Source: Christensenella sp. UBA1782 (GTDB taxonomy: Bacteria; Bacillota; Clostridia; Christensenellales; DTU072). Taken from it: DNA of 8,090 nt. The DNA lies in contig DCGI01000015.1 in assembly GCA_002315475.1 (NCBI GenBank), forward strand, positions 78,030 through 86,119, read 5' to 3'. The notes under the pieces were generated by a model that was not told the origin of the DNA, ran no database searches, and worked only from the letters and a program-made list of their open reading frames with translations. Shown piece after piece: positions 1 through 6,682 of this stretch (the stretch's first letter is position 1; each line of letters starts with the position of its first letter). Position numbers and translations under genes: made by a program.

Positions 1-7
1 GCTGTAG
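1..7 (+). CDS. rplN: Probable last codons of rplN (ribosomal protein L14), partial
   Basis: The first seven bases can be read as the end of a Leu codon (CTG) followed by a TAG stop at 5-7. L14 of Bacillota usually ends in Glu-Val-Leu and sits directly upstream of rplX in the spc operon. The preceding base G would fit the third position of a Val codon. The SD of rplX (AGGAGG) overlaps this stop. Too little is present to prove identity, so this is an inference from gene order. Confidence 0.4.
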
Positions 8-16
8 GAGGTCAAG

Positions 17-397
17 ATGAAATTCAGCGTAAAGAAAGAAGATTATGTAAAAATAATCGCAGGACAAGACAAAGGCAAGTTCGGTCAAGTCGTTGCCGTC
101 GACGTGGAAAACGGTAGAGTCGTCGTAGAAGGCAAAGATCTTCTCATCACCAAGAAGGCGACCAAAGCCAGAAAGGCTTCCGACAAAGCCGGCATCGTGG
201 AAATCCCCCATACGTACGATATTTCCGACGTTATGCCTGTTTGTGCGACCTGCGGAAAGCCCACCCGCGTTAAGCACGCCGTGGTAGACGGCAAGAAGGT
301 ACGCGTATGCAAATGCGGAGCCGTTCTTGAAACCAAGAAAGTAAAAGAAAAGGCAAAAGCCACCGTCCGTAAAAAGAAGACGGCAGAGGATAAATAA
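17..397 (+). CDS. rplX: Large-subunit ribosomal protein L24 (bL24/uL24), zinc-ribbon form
   Basis: L24 is an early-assembly protein that binds the 5' domain of 23S rRNA. The N-terminal half is a KOW/SH3-like barrel (about residues 4-45, with the GQDKGKFGQV and NGRVVVEG motifs), followed by the conserved GIVE and ISDVM stretches. At 126 aa it is longer than the roughly 100-105 aa usual for the family, because of a lysine-rich tail (about residues 107-126). The C-terminal half carries four cysteines, C76-x2-C79 and C98-x-C100, at the place where some L24 proteins have a CxxC/CxxC zinc ribbon. The second knuckle is one residue short. The start follows AGGAGG at good spacing. The gene lies 11 nt before rplE and is probably cotranscribed with it. 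Confidence 0.96.
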   Translation: MKFSVKKEDYVKIIAGQDKGKFGQVVAVDVENGRVVVEGKDLLITKKATKARKASDKAGIVEIPHTYDISDVMPVCATCGKPTRVKHAVVDGKKVRVCKCGAVLETKKVKEKAKATVRKKKTAEDK

Positions 398-408
398 GGA
401 GGTAGACA

Positions 409-963
409 ATGGCTGAACAGTATGTAAACAGATTAAAAGTTCGTTATGACAGCGAAGTCGTACCTGCTTTGGTAAAAGTCTTCGGTTATGAAAACGTTAT
501 GCAAGTGCCGAAATTGGAGAAAATCACTTTGAATATGCGCTTAGGCGACGTCAAAGATAACTCCAAGAGCGTACAAATCGCTATTGCGGAATTGGAAAAG
601 ATCGCCGGACAAAAACCGGTCGAGACCAAAGCAAAGAAATCGGTCGCTAACTTTAAGGTGCGTGAAGGAATGATACTCGGTGCCGCCGTTACGTTGCGCG
701 GAGAAAGAATGTGGAACTTCCTCGATAAGCTCATCAGCATCGCTCTCCCCCGAGTACGCGACTTTAAGGGTATTTCCGGAAGCAGCTTTGACGGCAGAGG
801 CAACTATGCGCTCGGCATCAAAGAACAATTGATTTTCCCCGAAATTTCTTACGACCAAATCGAAAAAGTCAGAGGTTTTGACGTATGTATCGTTACGACG
901 GCAAAGACCGACGAAGAGGCAAAAGAGTTATTGAAACAACTCGGAATGCCTTTTGCCAAGTAG
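409..963 (+). CDS. rplE: Large-subunit ribosomal protein L5 (uL5)
   Basis: L5 binds 5S rRNA in the central protuberance and contacts the P-site tRNA and S13. The protein is 184 aa, close to the usual 179-180. Recognisable family segments are the N-terminal NRLKVRYDSEV, the KLEKITLNM stretch, GQKPVETKAKKSVANFKVREG, and the RVRDFKGIS and FDGRGNYALGIKEQLIFPEI core. The ATG follows AAGGAGG. The TAG stop is itself part of the SD for rpsN, which begins 10 nt later, suggesting coupled translation. No unusual residues stand out. Confidence 0.97.
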   Translation: MAEQYVNRLKVRYDSEVVPALVKVFGYENVMQVPKLEKITLNMRLGDVKDNSKSVQIAIAELEKIAGQKPVETKAKKSVANFKVREGMILGAAVTLRGERMWNFLDKLISIALPRVRDFKGISGSSFDGRGNYALGIKEQLIFPEISYDQIEKVRGFDVCIVTTAKTDEEAKELLKQLGMPFAK

Positions 964-973
964 GAGGTACAAT

Positions 974-1159
974 ATGGCAAGAAAAGCATTGAAAAACAAG
1001 CAAGCCCGTCCGCAAAAGTTCTCGACCAGAGAATATACTCGTTGCACGATTTGCGGTCGTCCCCACGCTGTTCTGAAAAAATACGGTATTTGCAGAGTAT
1101 GCTTCAGAGAATTAGCTTACAAAGGCGAAATTCCCGGAGTGAAAAAGGCAAGCTGGTAA
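974..1159 (+). CDS. rpsN: Small-subunit ribosomal protein S14, type Z (zinc)
   Basis: S14 is a late-assembly protein of the 30S head, next to S3, S10 and S19. This is the short zinc form of 61 aa, not the roughly 100-aa zinc-free form. The four zinc ligands are C24-x2-C27 and C40-x2-C43, in CTICGRPH and GICRVCFRELAYKGEIPGVKKASW. The ATG at 974 is chosen because TAGGAGG precedes it at normal spacing and it gives the expected MARKALKNK start. An in-frame ATG at 953 would add seven residues inside the end of rplE and has no SD. It is followed 13 nt later by rpsH. Confidence 0.97.
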   Translation: MARKALKNKQARPQKFSTREYTRCTICGRPHAVLKKYGICRVCFRELAYKGEIPGVKKASW

Positions 1160-1172
1160 GAGGAGGTATATT

Positions 1173-1577
1173 ATGGCATTAACAGATCCTATTGCAGATA
1201 TGCTGACGCGTATCAGAAACGGGTTGACGGCAAGACACGAAACGGTCTCCGTACCCATGTCCGCCACGAAGAAGGCTATCGCCGATATTCTTGTTACGGA
1301 AGGATACCTTAAGAGTGCGACCGTCGTTGCCGATGAAAAAGGCATCCAAGGCAGTTTGTTACTTGAGTTGAAGTACGGCGAAAATTACAGCAAGGTCATT
1401 TCGGGACTTCGTAGAATTTCCCGTCCCGGTCTTCGTATTTACGCTCGTGCCGATCGTCTCCCTAAGGTACTGAACGGACTCGGAATCGCTATTATTTCCA
1501 CGTCCAAAGGTATCATGACCGACAAAAAGGCTCGTGCCGAAAAAGTCGGTGGCGAAGTACTCGCTTACATTTGGTAA
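1173..1577 (+). CDS. rpsH: Small-subunit ribosomal protein S8 (uS8)
   Basis: S8 binds helix 21 of 16S rRNA in the central domain. In E. coli it is also the translational repressor of the spc operon; whether it does this here cannot be seen. The protein has 134 aa (family about 130-132). It begins with the standard DPIADMLTRIRNG and has the SRPGLRIYA linker. The C-terminal signature GLGIAIISTSKGIMTDKKAR, followed by VGGEVLAYIW, is the rRNA-binding part. The ATG follows AGAGGAGG. The stop overlaps the SD of rplF, 10 nt ahead of its start. Confidence 0.97.
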   Translation: MALTDPIADMLTRIRNGLTARHETVSVPMSATKKAIADILVTEGYLKSATVVADEKGIQGSLLLELKYGENYSKVISGLRRISRPGLRIYARADRLPKVLNGLGIAIISTSKGIMTDKKARAEKVGGEVLAYIW

Positions 1578-1587
1578 GGAGGATATT

Positions 1588-2130
1588 ATGTCGAGAATCG
1601 GTAGATTACCCATAAAAATCGAAGAAGGTGCTAAGGTAGAGTATAAGGACGGTATCGTTACCGTAACCGGAAAGCTCGGGACCTTATCGCAAGCAATAGA
1701 AAACGCCCATATCGACGTCAAAATCGAGGACGGATTCGTACACGTTGTTCGTAACAACGAAATGAAAGCCACCAAAGCCGCACACGGACTTTACAGAGCT
1801 TTGATCGCCAACATGATGGTTGGCGTAACCAAAGGTTATCAAAAAGGTTTGGTACTTGCCGGCGTAGGTTATAAGGCGAGTTTGAGCGGAACCGACCTCG
1901 TCCTGAGCGTAGGCTATTCTCATACCGTGACCGTAAAGGCTCCCGCCGGCATCAAGTTTGAAACGCCGAAGCCGGAAGAAGTTTTGGTAAAAGGTATCGA
2001 CAAAGGTCTTGTAGGACAAACCGCCGCCAACATCAAAGCCATCAGAAAGCCCGAACCGTATCATGGCTACGGCATCCATTACAGCGATGAAACCATCCTC
2101 CGTAAGGAAGGAAAGACCAACGGGAAATAA
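1588..2130 (+). CDS. rplF: Large-subunit ribosomal protein L6 (uL6)
   Basis: L6 lies near the sarcin-ricin loop and the factor-binding site of the 50S subunit. The protein is 180 aa, the usual length, with two repeated alpha/beta domains. The start MSRIGRLPI, the GVGYKAS and LSVGYSH segments of domain 2, the GIDKGLVGQTAANIKAIR motif and the KPEPYHGYGI...RKEGKT tail are all typical. The ATG at 1588 is chosen because TAAGGAGG precedes it and the protein start matches the family. The reading frame stays open back to 1534, but that extension lies inside rpsH and has no SD. Confidence 0.97.
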   Translation: MSRIGRLPIKIEEGAKVEYKDGIVTVTGKLGTLSQAIENAHIDVKIEDGFVHVVRNNEMKATKAAHGLYRALIANMMVGVTKGYQKGLVLAGVGYKASLSGTDLVLSVGYSHTVTVKAPAGIKFETPKPEEVLVKGIDKGLVGQTAANIKAIRKPEPYHGYGIHYSDETILRKEGKTNGK

Positions 2131-2143
2131 AGGAGCGTAAATT

Positions 2144-2524
2144 ATGGTAGGTAAAATCGATAAAAACCAAGTAAGAAAAGCAAGACACGATCGTATCCGT
2201 TTTCGTATTAAAGGTACGACGGAAAGACCTCGCTTGAATGTGTATCGTTCTTTGAATCACATCTACGCTCAGATTATCGACGACTCCGCGAATAACGGAG
2301 TAGGCGTAACCCTCGTTGCGGCGTCCACCGTTGAGAAGGAAATCGCTGCCAAAGTCGCAGAAATGACGAAGACCGAAGCTGCCAAAGAAATCGGAAAGAT
2401 TCTCGCCGAAAGAGCTATCGAAAAAGGTATCGACACCGTAGTATTCGATAGAGGCGGATATCTTTACACCGGACGTGTAGCGGCTATAGCAGACGGCGCA
2501 AGAGAAGCCGGCTTGAAGTTCTAA
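2144..2524 (+). CDS. rplR: Large-subunit ribosomal protein L18 (uL18)
   Basis: L18 binds 5S rRNA together with L5 and helps attach it to the 50S subunit. The protein is 126 aa (family about 118-122), with the basic N-terminal region KARHDRIRFRIKGTTERPRLNVYRS and the motifs NHIYAQIIDD and FDRGGYLYTGRVAAIADGAREAGLKF. There is a slight expansion around the SANNGVG loop (about residues 48-54). The start follows AAAGGAG. It ends 13 nt before rpsE, as in other spc operons. Confidence 0.96.
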   Translation: MVGKIDKNQVRKARHDRIRFRIKGTTERPRLNVYRSLNHIYAQIIDDSANNGVGVTLVAASTVEKEIAAKVAEMTKTEAAKEIGKILAERAIEKGIDTVVFDRGGYLYTGRVAAIADGAREAGLKF

Positions 2525-2537
2525 TAAGGAGGACGAC

Positions 2538-3050
2538 ATGGCAAGAGAAAAGTTTAAAAGAGAAGATAGAAGAGAAAGAGAAGAACTCATCAAAAAGACC
2601 GTTGCGGTAAATCGTGTTACGAAAGTCGTTAAGGGCGGACGTAATATGCGTTTTGCGGCTTTGGTTGTGGTCGGAGACGGACACAACAGAGTCGGCGTGG
2701 GACTCGGTAAAGCGAAAGAAGTACCGGAGGCCATCGAAAAGGCAACGGAAGCCGCTAAGAAGGCTATGATCACCATCTCTACGGTGGGCTTGACCATCCC
2801 TCACACCATCGAAGGTGTATACGGCAGAGGAAAAGTTCTGTTGATGCCTGCATCCGAAGGTACCGGTGTTATTGCCGGCGGTGCGGTTCGTGCCGTACTC
2901 GAAGCTACCGGAATCAAAGATATCCGTACCAAGTGCATCGGAAGTAACAACCCGATTAACTGCGTCAAGGCTACCATCGAAGGTCTGAAAGCCCTCCGTA
3001 CTCCCGCAGAAATCGCAGCCATTCGCGGTATCAGCGTAGAAGATCTGTAA
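2538..3050 (+). CDS. rpsE: Small-subunit ribosomal protein S5 (uS5)
   Basis: S5 lies at the mRNA entry side of the 30S subunit and affects decoding accuracy. The protein is 170 aa (family about 165). The N-terminal double-stranded-RNA-binding-like domain contains VAVNRVTKVVKGGRNMRFAA and VVVGDGHNRVGVGLGKAKEVPEAIEKA. The C-terminal domain carries PASEGTGVIAGGAVRAVLE and GSNNPINCVKATIEGL. In the loop where spectinomycin-resistance changes map, the usual KGGRRF is KGGRNMRF here (residues 32-39), a small departure from the common form. The start follows TAAGGAGG. Confidence 0.97.
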   Translation: MAREKFKREDRREREELIKKTVAVNRVTKVVKGGRNMRFAALVVVGDGHNRVGVGLGKAKEVPEAIEKATEAAKKAMITISTVGLTIPHTIEGVYGRGKVLLMPASEGTGVIAGGAVRAVLEATGIKDIRTKCIGSNNPINCVKATIEGLKALRTPAEIAAIRGISVEDL

Positions 3051-3061
3051 GGAGGCAAAAA

Positions 3062-3241
3062 ATGGCACAACTTAAAATCACGCTCACAAAGTCTTTGTTC
3101 GGTCGCGTAAAGAACCAAAAAGCCAATGCAGAGGCTCTCGGCTTGAACAAAATCGGCAAGACGGTAGTAAGAGAAGACACTCCGGCAGTCCGCGGTATCA
3201 TCACCAAGATTGCTCACCTCGTTAAGGTAGAAGAAATTTAA
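3062..3241 (+). CDS. rpmD: Large-subunit ribosomal protein L30 (uL30)
   Basis: L30 is a small 50S protein that contacts 23S rRNA domain II. This short gene encodes 59 aa, the normal length for bacterial L30. It starts MAQLKITLTKSLFGR and carries the standard LGLNKIGKTVVREDTPAVRGIITKIAHLV core. AAGGAGG lies upstream of the ATG. The position between rpsE and rplO is the fixed spc-operon position. The stop (3239-3241) overlaps the AAGGAG that serves rplO. Confidence 0.96.
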   Translation: MAQLKITLTKSLFGRVKNQKANAEALGLNKIGKTVVREDTPAVRGIITKIAHLVKVEEI

Positions 3242-3254
3242 GGAGAAAATAGTT

Positions 3255-3704
3255 ATGAAATTGCATACATTACAGCCTGCTTTGGGCTCGACCACGTCGG
3301 AAAAGAGATTGGGCAGAGGTATCGGTTCCGGTCTCGGCAAGACCAGTGGTAAAGGGCACAAAGGTCAATGGGCAAGAAGCGGCGGCGGTGTTCGTCCGGG
3401 ATTTGAAGGCGGTCAAATGCCTCTCACCCGTAGACTTCCTAAGAGAGGTTTCAAGAACGCGGCATTCAAAAAGATCTATTCCATCGTCAACGTCGAAGTT
3501 TTGGATAAATTCTTCCAGGACGGAGACGTGGTCAACGCGGAAGCGTTAAAAGCAAAGGGTATTATCAGCAAAATTGAGGAGTATGGCTTGAAAGTCTTAG
3601 GTGATGGCGAAATCACTAAGAAACTGACTGTGCAGGCAGCGAAATTTACCGGCGCAGCAAAAGAAAAAATTGAAGCCGCAGGCGGATCGATCGAGGTATT
3701 ATAA
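3255..3704 (+). CDS. rplO: Large-subunit ribosomal protein L15 (uL15)
   Basis: L15 is an assembly protein of the 50S subunit whose long glycine-rich N-terminal extension threads into 23S rRNA. The protein is 149 aa (family about 145). The extension is clear at residues 15-60: GRGIGSGLGKTSGKGHKGQ, a GGG run, RPGFEGGQMPLTRRLPKRGF. The globular C-terminal half follows. The last stop base is also the first base of the secY ATG (TAATG), a common arrangement for termination-reinitiation coupling. Confidence 0.97.
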   Translation: MKLHTLQPALGSTTSEKRLGRGIGSGLGKTSGKGHKGQWARSGGGVRPGFEGGQMPLTRRLPKRGFKNAAFKKIYSIVNVEVLDKFFQDGDVVNAEALKAKGIISKIEEYGLKVLGDGEITKKLTVQAAKFTGAAKEKIEAAGGSIEVL

Positions 3705-5023
3705 TGCTTCAAACACTAAAAAATGCTTTTACGGCACCCGACATCAGAAAGAGAATACTCATTACCCTGCTTTTATTGTTGCTATACAGAGTAGGTTGTT
3801 TCGTTCCCGTTCCCGGTCTGGATTTTTCCACGTTCGGGAATTCTTGGGACGGTAGCAACAACTTGCTTTCCATGATGAGTTCCATAACGGGTGGATCTTT
3901 ACAGTACGGTACCATTTTTGCACTCGGTATCTTACCGTTCATCAACGCATCCATCATTATGCAGCTTCTCACCTTAGTTATTCCGAAATTGGAAAAACTA
4001 TCCAAAGAAGGGGAAGAAGGAAGAGAAAAAATCAATCAATACACTCGTATCTTCTCCATATTGTTAGGTATCATTCAAGGCGTAGGCGTCGTTATCAGCT
4101 GGAAAGACAGTATTAGCGGCGTATTCGGTACGACAGAAGTCAGCAAAGTCTTTACCATGATTTTCATCGTATTGATTTTGACGGGCGGTAGCTGCTTGGT
4201 TATGTGGCTGAGCGAAAGAATTACCGAATACGGCATCGGAAACGGTTCTTCTTTGATTATTTTCGTCGGTATCGTATCCTCTTTGGGTAACGCTTTGTGG
4301 CAAGCCATGACCGAAGTCATCCCTGCACAAGTTAAGGAAAACAACGACACGACCGGCATTTGGTTCCTTCTCGGATACCTCCTCATCGTCGTATTACTGT
4401 TCTTCTTAATCGTGTTTACCGATTCGAGCGAAAGACGGATTCCCGTCGTTTATGCGAAGCGTGTAAAGGGCAACAAGATGTACGGCGGACAATCCACCTA
4501 CATTCCGATCAAGGTAAACTCCGGCGGCGTTATGCCGATCATCTTTGCGTCGAGCTTGATTATGTTCCCGCAGATGATTATGCAATTCGTCGGCGAAACC
4601 AACGATTTCGTGGTGTGGTGGTATAAGTGGCTCGGAGTAGGCGGATATCTCTACGGCGTAGTGATGTTTATCCTCATCATCTTCTTTGCCTTCTTCTATG
4701 CGCAGATTCAATTCAATCCCGACGACGTCGCTCGTATGATTCAACAAAACGGCGGAACCATTCCCGGTTTCCGTCCCGGCAGAAATACGTCCGAGCATCT
4801 GCGTAAGGTCAACAATCGTATTACTTTATTCGGAGCAATCTATCTCGGTGTATTGTCTTTGATTCCGGTATACCTTCTTCAGTTGGACGGCTTCAAAGCA
4901 CTCGGACTCAGCGATGCGTTCAGTGCGACGGGGTTGTTGATTATCGTCAGCGTTGCGTTGGAACTCGACAAGCAGTTACAAAGTCAATTGATGATTAAAG
5001 CCAATAAGGGCTTCTTGAGATAA
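3704..5023 (+). CDS. secY: Protein translocase subunit SecY
   Basis: SecY forms the membrane channel for Sec-dependent export and membrane insertion with SecE and SecG. The protein is 439 aa (family about 425-440) with ten predicted membrane helices, the first at about residues 17-36 and the last at about 405-422. Conserved parts are FALGILPFINASIIMQLL (helix 2b, after the plug), the RITEYGIGNGSSLIIF segment, the cytosolic loop ERRIPVVYAKRV...YIPIKVNSGGVMPIIFASS (about residues 243-285), GGTIPGFRPG (350-359) and the C-terminal SQLMIKANKGFL. It starts at the ATG that overlaps the rplO stop by one base, with a GAGG just upstream. Confidence 0.98.
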   Translation: MLQTLKNAFTAPDIRKRILITLLLLLLYRVGCFVPVPGLDFSTFGNSWDGSNNLLSMMSSITGGSLQYGTIFALGILPFINASIIMQLLTLVIPKLEKLSKEGEEGREKINQYTRIFSILLGIIQGVGVVISWKDSISGVFGTTEVSKVFTMIFIVLILTGGSCLVMWLSERITEYGIGNGSSLIIFVGIVSSLGNALWQAMTEVIPAQVKENNDTTGIWFLLGYLLIVVLLFFLIVFTDSSERRIPVVYAKRVKGNKMYGGQSTYIPIKVNSGGVMPIIFASSLIMFPQMIMQFVGETNDFVVWWYKWLGVGGYLYGVVMFILIIFFAFFYAQIQFNPDDVARMIQQNGGTIPGFRPGRNTSEHLRKVNNRITLFGAIYLGVLSLIPVYLLQLDGFKALGLSDAFSATGLLIIVSVALELDKQLQSQLMIKANKGFLR

Positions 5024-5028
5024 GGTTT

Positions 5029-5652
5029 ATGAAACTGATACTTTTAGGAGCACCGGGAGCCGGAAAAGGCTCGCAGGCGACAAAAATAGTAGAGGATTTC
5101 GGCATTGCGCACATTTCTACGGGAGATGCGTTGCGTGCCAATATCAAAGCGGAAACCGAGCTCGGGAAATACGCCAAAAGTTTTATCGATAAAGGACAGT
5201 TGGTACCCGACGAGGTGGTGGTAAAGATCGTTGCCGACCGCATTCAACAAGAAGACTGCAAAAACGGTTTTCTGTTGGACGGATTCCCCCGTACGGTTGC
5301 GCAGGCGGACGCCCTTGCCCGTTTAACGGATATAGATTACGTAATCGATATCGAAGTGGATTTCTCGGTCATTCAGGCGAGAATCACCGGACGGCGTATG
5401 TGCGTTTGCGGAGAAACCTATCATGTTTCCACCTACAAAAGCGACGTATGTGCCAAATGCGGTAAAAAGCTTTATCAACGGGACGACGATAACGAAGAAA
5501 CGGTCGCAAACCGCTTAGACGTTTATCGGAAGCAGACGGAACCGCTTATTGCGTATTACGCTGCGCAGAAAAAACTCGTTTCGGTGGACGGAAATCGTTC
5601 TATCGACGACGTTTACGCAAGCATAAAGGACGTTTTACATGGTAACCGTTAA
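5029..5652 (+). CDS. adk: Adenylate kinase with compact zinc LID
   Basis: This enzyme catalyses ATP + AMP = 2 ADP in the cytoplasm. The Walker-type loop is GAPGAGKGSQA (residues 7-17); the usual GKGT has become GKGS. STGDALRAN (30-38, R36) and DGFPRT (84-89) are the AMP-binding segments. QRDDDNEETV (150-159) follows the LID. The LID holds four cysteines, C125-x-C127 and C141-x2-C144, where the long zinc form normally has C-x2-C-x16-C-x2-C/D. The first knuckle is one residue short and the loop between the pairs is about three shorter, so the protein is 207 aa against about 215. The gene starts 5 nt after secY with a weak SD (AAGG, 3-nt spacer), suggesting coupling to secY. It overlaps map by 14 nt. 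Confidence 0.97.
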   Translation: MKLILLGAPGAGKGSQATKIVEDFGIAHISTGDALRANIKAETELGKYAKSFIDKGQLVPDEVVVKIVADRIQQEDCKNGFLLDGFPRTVAQADALARLTDIDYVIDIEVDFSVIQARITGRRMCVCGETYHVSTYKSDVCAKCGKKLYQRDDDNEETVANRLDVYRKQTEPLIAYYAAQKKLVSVDGNRSIDDVYASIKDVLHGNR

Positions 5653-6385
5653 AAATGCTTCTCAAATCGACGCTATGCGTCGAGCGGGAGCTATTTTGAG
5701 AGATACCCTTTCCCTCTTGGAGGAAAAAACGGTAGCGGGCATCAGTACCAAAGAGTTGGATACGATAGCGTACGAGTACATAAAAAGTCAACACGCCGTC
5801 CCTTCCTTCTTACATTATGACGGATTTCCCGCATCGGTTTGCATCTCCGTGGACGAAGAAGTGGTGCACGGTATTCCTTCCAAACATCGCATCGTGCAAG
5901 CGGGCATGTTGGTGAAACTGGATTGCGGAGTGGGTATCGACGGTGTACATACCGACGCCGCGAGGACGGTATGCGTGGGAAACGTCAGCTCCGAAAAGAG
6001 AAAACTTGCCGAAGTTTGCAAACAGAGTTTCTTCGAGGGTATGAAAGTTCTGAAAGAAGGTACGAGATTGGGGACGCTGGGACATGCGATCCAATCGTAC
6101 GTGGAAAGTAACGGGTTTTCGGTGGTGCGCGATTTAGTAGGGCATGGCATCGGGACGAAGGTACACGAGGATCCCAACGTACCGAATTACGGAGTCGAGG
6201 GCAGAGGTATGAGGATGTACTCCAATATGACCATCGCCGTAGAACCGATGATAAATGTCGGAACCCATGAAGTGGAATGTCTGGAAGACGGCTGGACGAT
6301 CGTTACGGCGGACGGAAAACCTTCCGCACACTATGAAAACACCGTAGCAATCACGCCGGACGGCATAGAGATACTCACTTTATAA
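5639..6385 (+). CDS. map: Methionine aminopeptidase, type I
   Basis: This enzyme removes the initiator methionine from new proteins. It is 248 aa, matching the basic type Ia form without an N-terminal zinc-finger extension. The five expected metal ligands are visible: D95 (LDCGV), D106 (HTDAART), H169 (VGHGIG), E202 (IAVEPMIN) and E233 (HYENTVAIT). H77 in VVHGIP is the usual substrate-side histidine. The ATG lies inside adk, 14 nt overlapping, and is preceded by AAAGGA at good spacing. Codon use is looser than in the ribosomal genes (AGG, CGA, GGG appear), suggesting lower expression. Confidence 0.97.
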   Translation: MVTVKNASQIDAMRRAGAILRDTLSLLEEKTVAGISTKELDTIAYEYIKSQHAVPSFLHYDGFPASVCISVDEEVVHGIPSKHRIVQAGMLVKLDCGVGIDGVHTDAARTVCVGNVSSEKRKLAEVCKQSFFEGMKVLKEGTRLGTLGHAIQSYVESNGFSVVRDLVGHGIGTKVHEDPNVPNYGVEGRGMRMYSNMTIAVEPMINVGTHEVECLEDGWTIVTADGKPSAHYENTVAITPDGIEILTL

Positions 6386-6395
6386 GGAGGCTCGC

Positions 6396-6665
6396 ATGGA
6401 AAGACCTATTTCGATAGGTTCGGTGGTATACAGTCTTGCCGGAAGAGACGAAGGCAGGTTCTATATAGTCGTCGAAATTATCGACGGGAACTTCGTTTCC
6501 ATCGTGGACGGGGACGTCCGAAAGTTGGAAAAACCGAAGAAAAAGAAAGTCAAACACCTTCGGGTAACCGGAGAAGTTTTGGAAGGCATCGCCGCAAAAA
6601 TCGCGGCATCGGCAAAAGTGTACGACGCTGAAATATTCAGTGCACTCAGAAAATATAATCCTTAA
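6396..6665 (+). CDS. KOW-domain RNA-binding protein, L14e-like
   Basis: This is a small basic protein (89 aa) with a KOW/SH3-like fold at about residues 6-42 (GSVVYSLAGRDEGRFYIVVEIIDGN, then a VDGDVRKLEKPKKKKVKHL segment). It resembles the archaeal/eukaryotic ribosomal protein L14e family. Genes of this kind are often found between map and infA in Bacillota, and the exact role is not settled. Binding to rRNA or the ribosome is an inference from the fold and the context. The C-terminal 30 residues (about 60-89) look helical and have no motif I recognise. The start follows AAGGAGG. It ends 14 nt before infA. Confidence 0.9.
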   Translation: MERPISIGSVVYSLAGRDEGRFYIVVEIIDGNFVSIVDGDVRKLEKPKKKKVKHLRVTGEVLEGIAAKIAASAKVYDAEIFSALRKYNP

Positions 6666-6669
6666 ATTC

Positions 6670-6682
6670 GGAGGTATGCGTG
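6670..6682 (+). promoter_or_regulatory. infA ribosome binding site with decoy ATG before the GTG start
   Basis: GGAGG at 6670-6674 is followed by TATGC and then the GTG start at 6680-6682. The spacer contains an out-of-frame ATG (6676-6678) only one base from the SD, too close to be efficient. Family alignment requires the GTG frame. A GTG start may lower IF-1 output relative to its ATG-started neighbours; that is inference. Confidence 0.75.

Noticed and set aside
953..973. Upstream in-frame ATG for rpsN
   Set aside because: It lies inside the end of rplE, has no SD, and adds residues not found in S14. The ATG at 974 has GGAGG and the family N terminus.
1534..1587. Longer N terminus for rplF
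   Set aside because: It overlaps rpsH and has no SD; L6 begins MSRIGR at 1588.
2042..2797. 251-codon open frame on the minus strand across rplF, rplR and rpsE
   Set aside because: It is antisense to three certain genes, its protein is low-complexity (Ser/Leu/Phe-rich) with no recognisable domain, and it has no clear SD. Codon bias of the + strand explains the lack of stops.
4360..4626. 88-codon + strand frame inside secY
   Set aside because: It is out of frame within a well-conserved part of secY, and its protein has no family resemblance.
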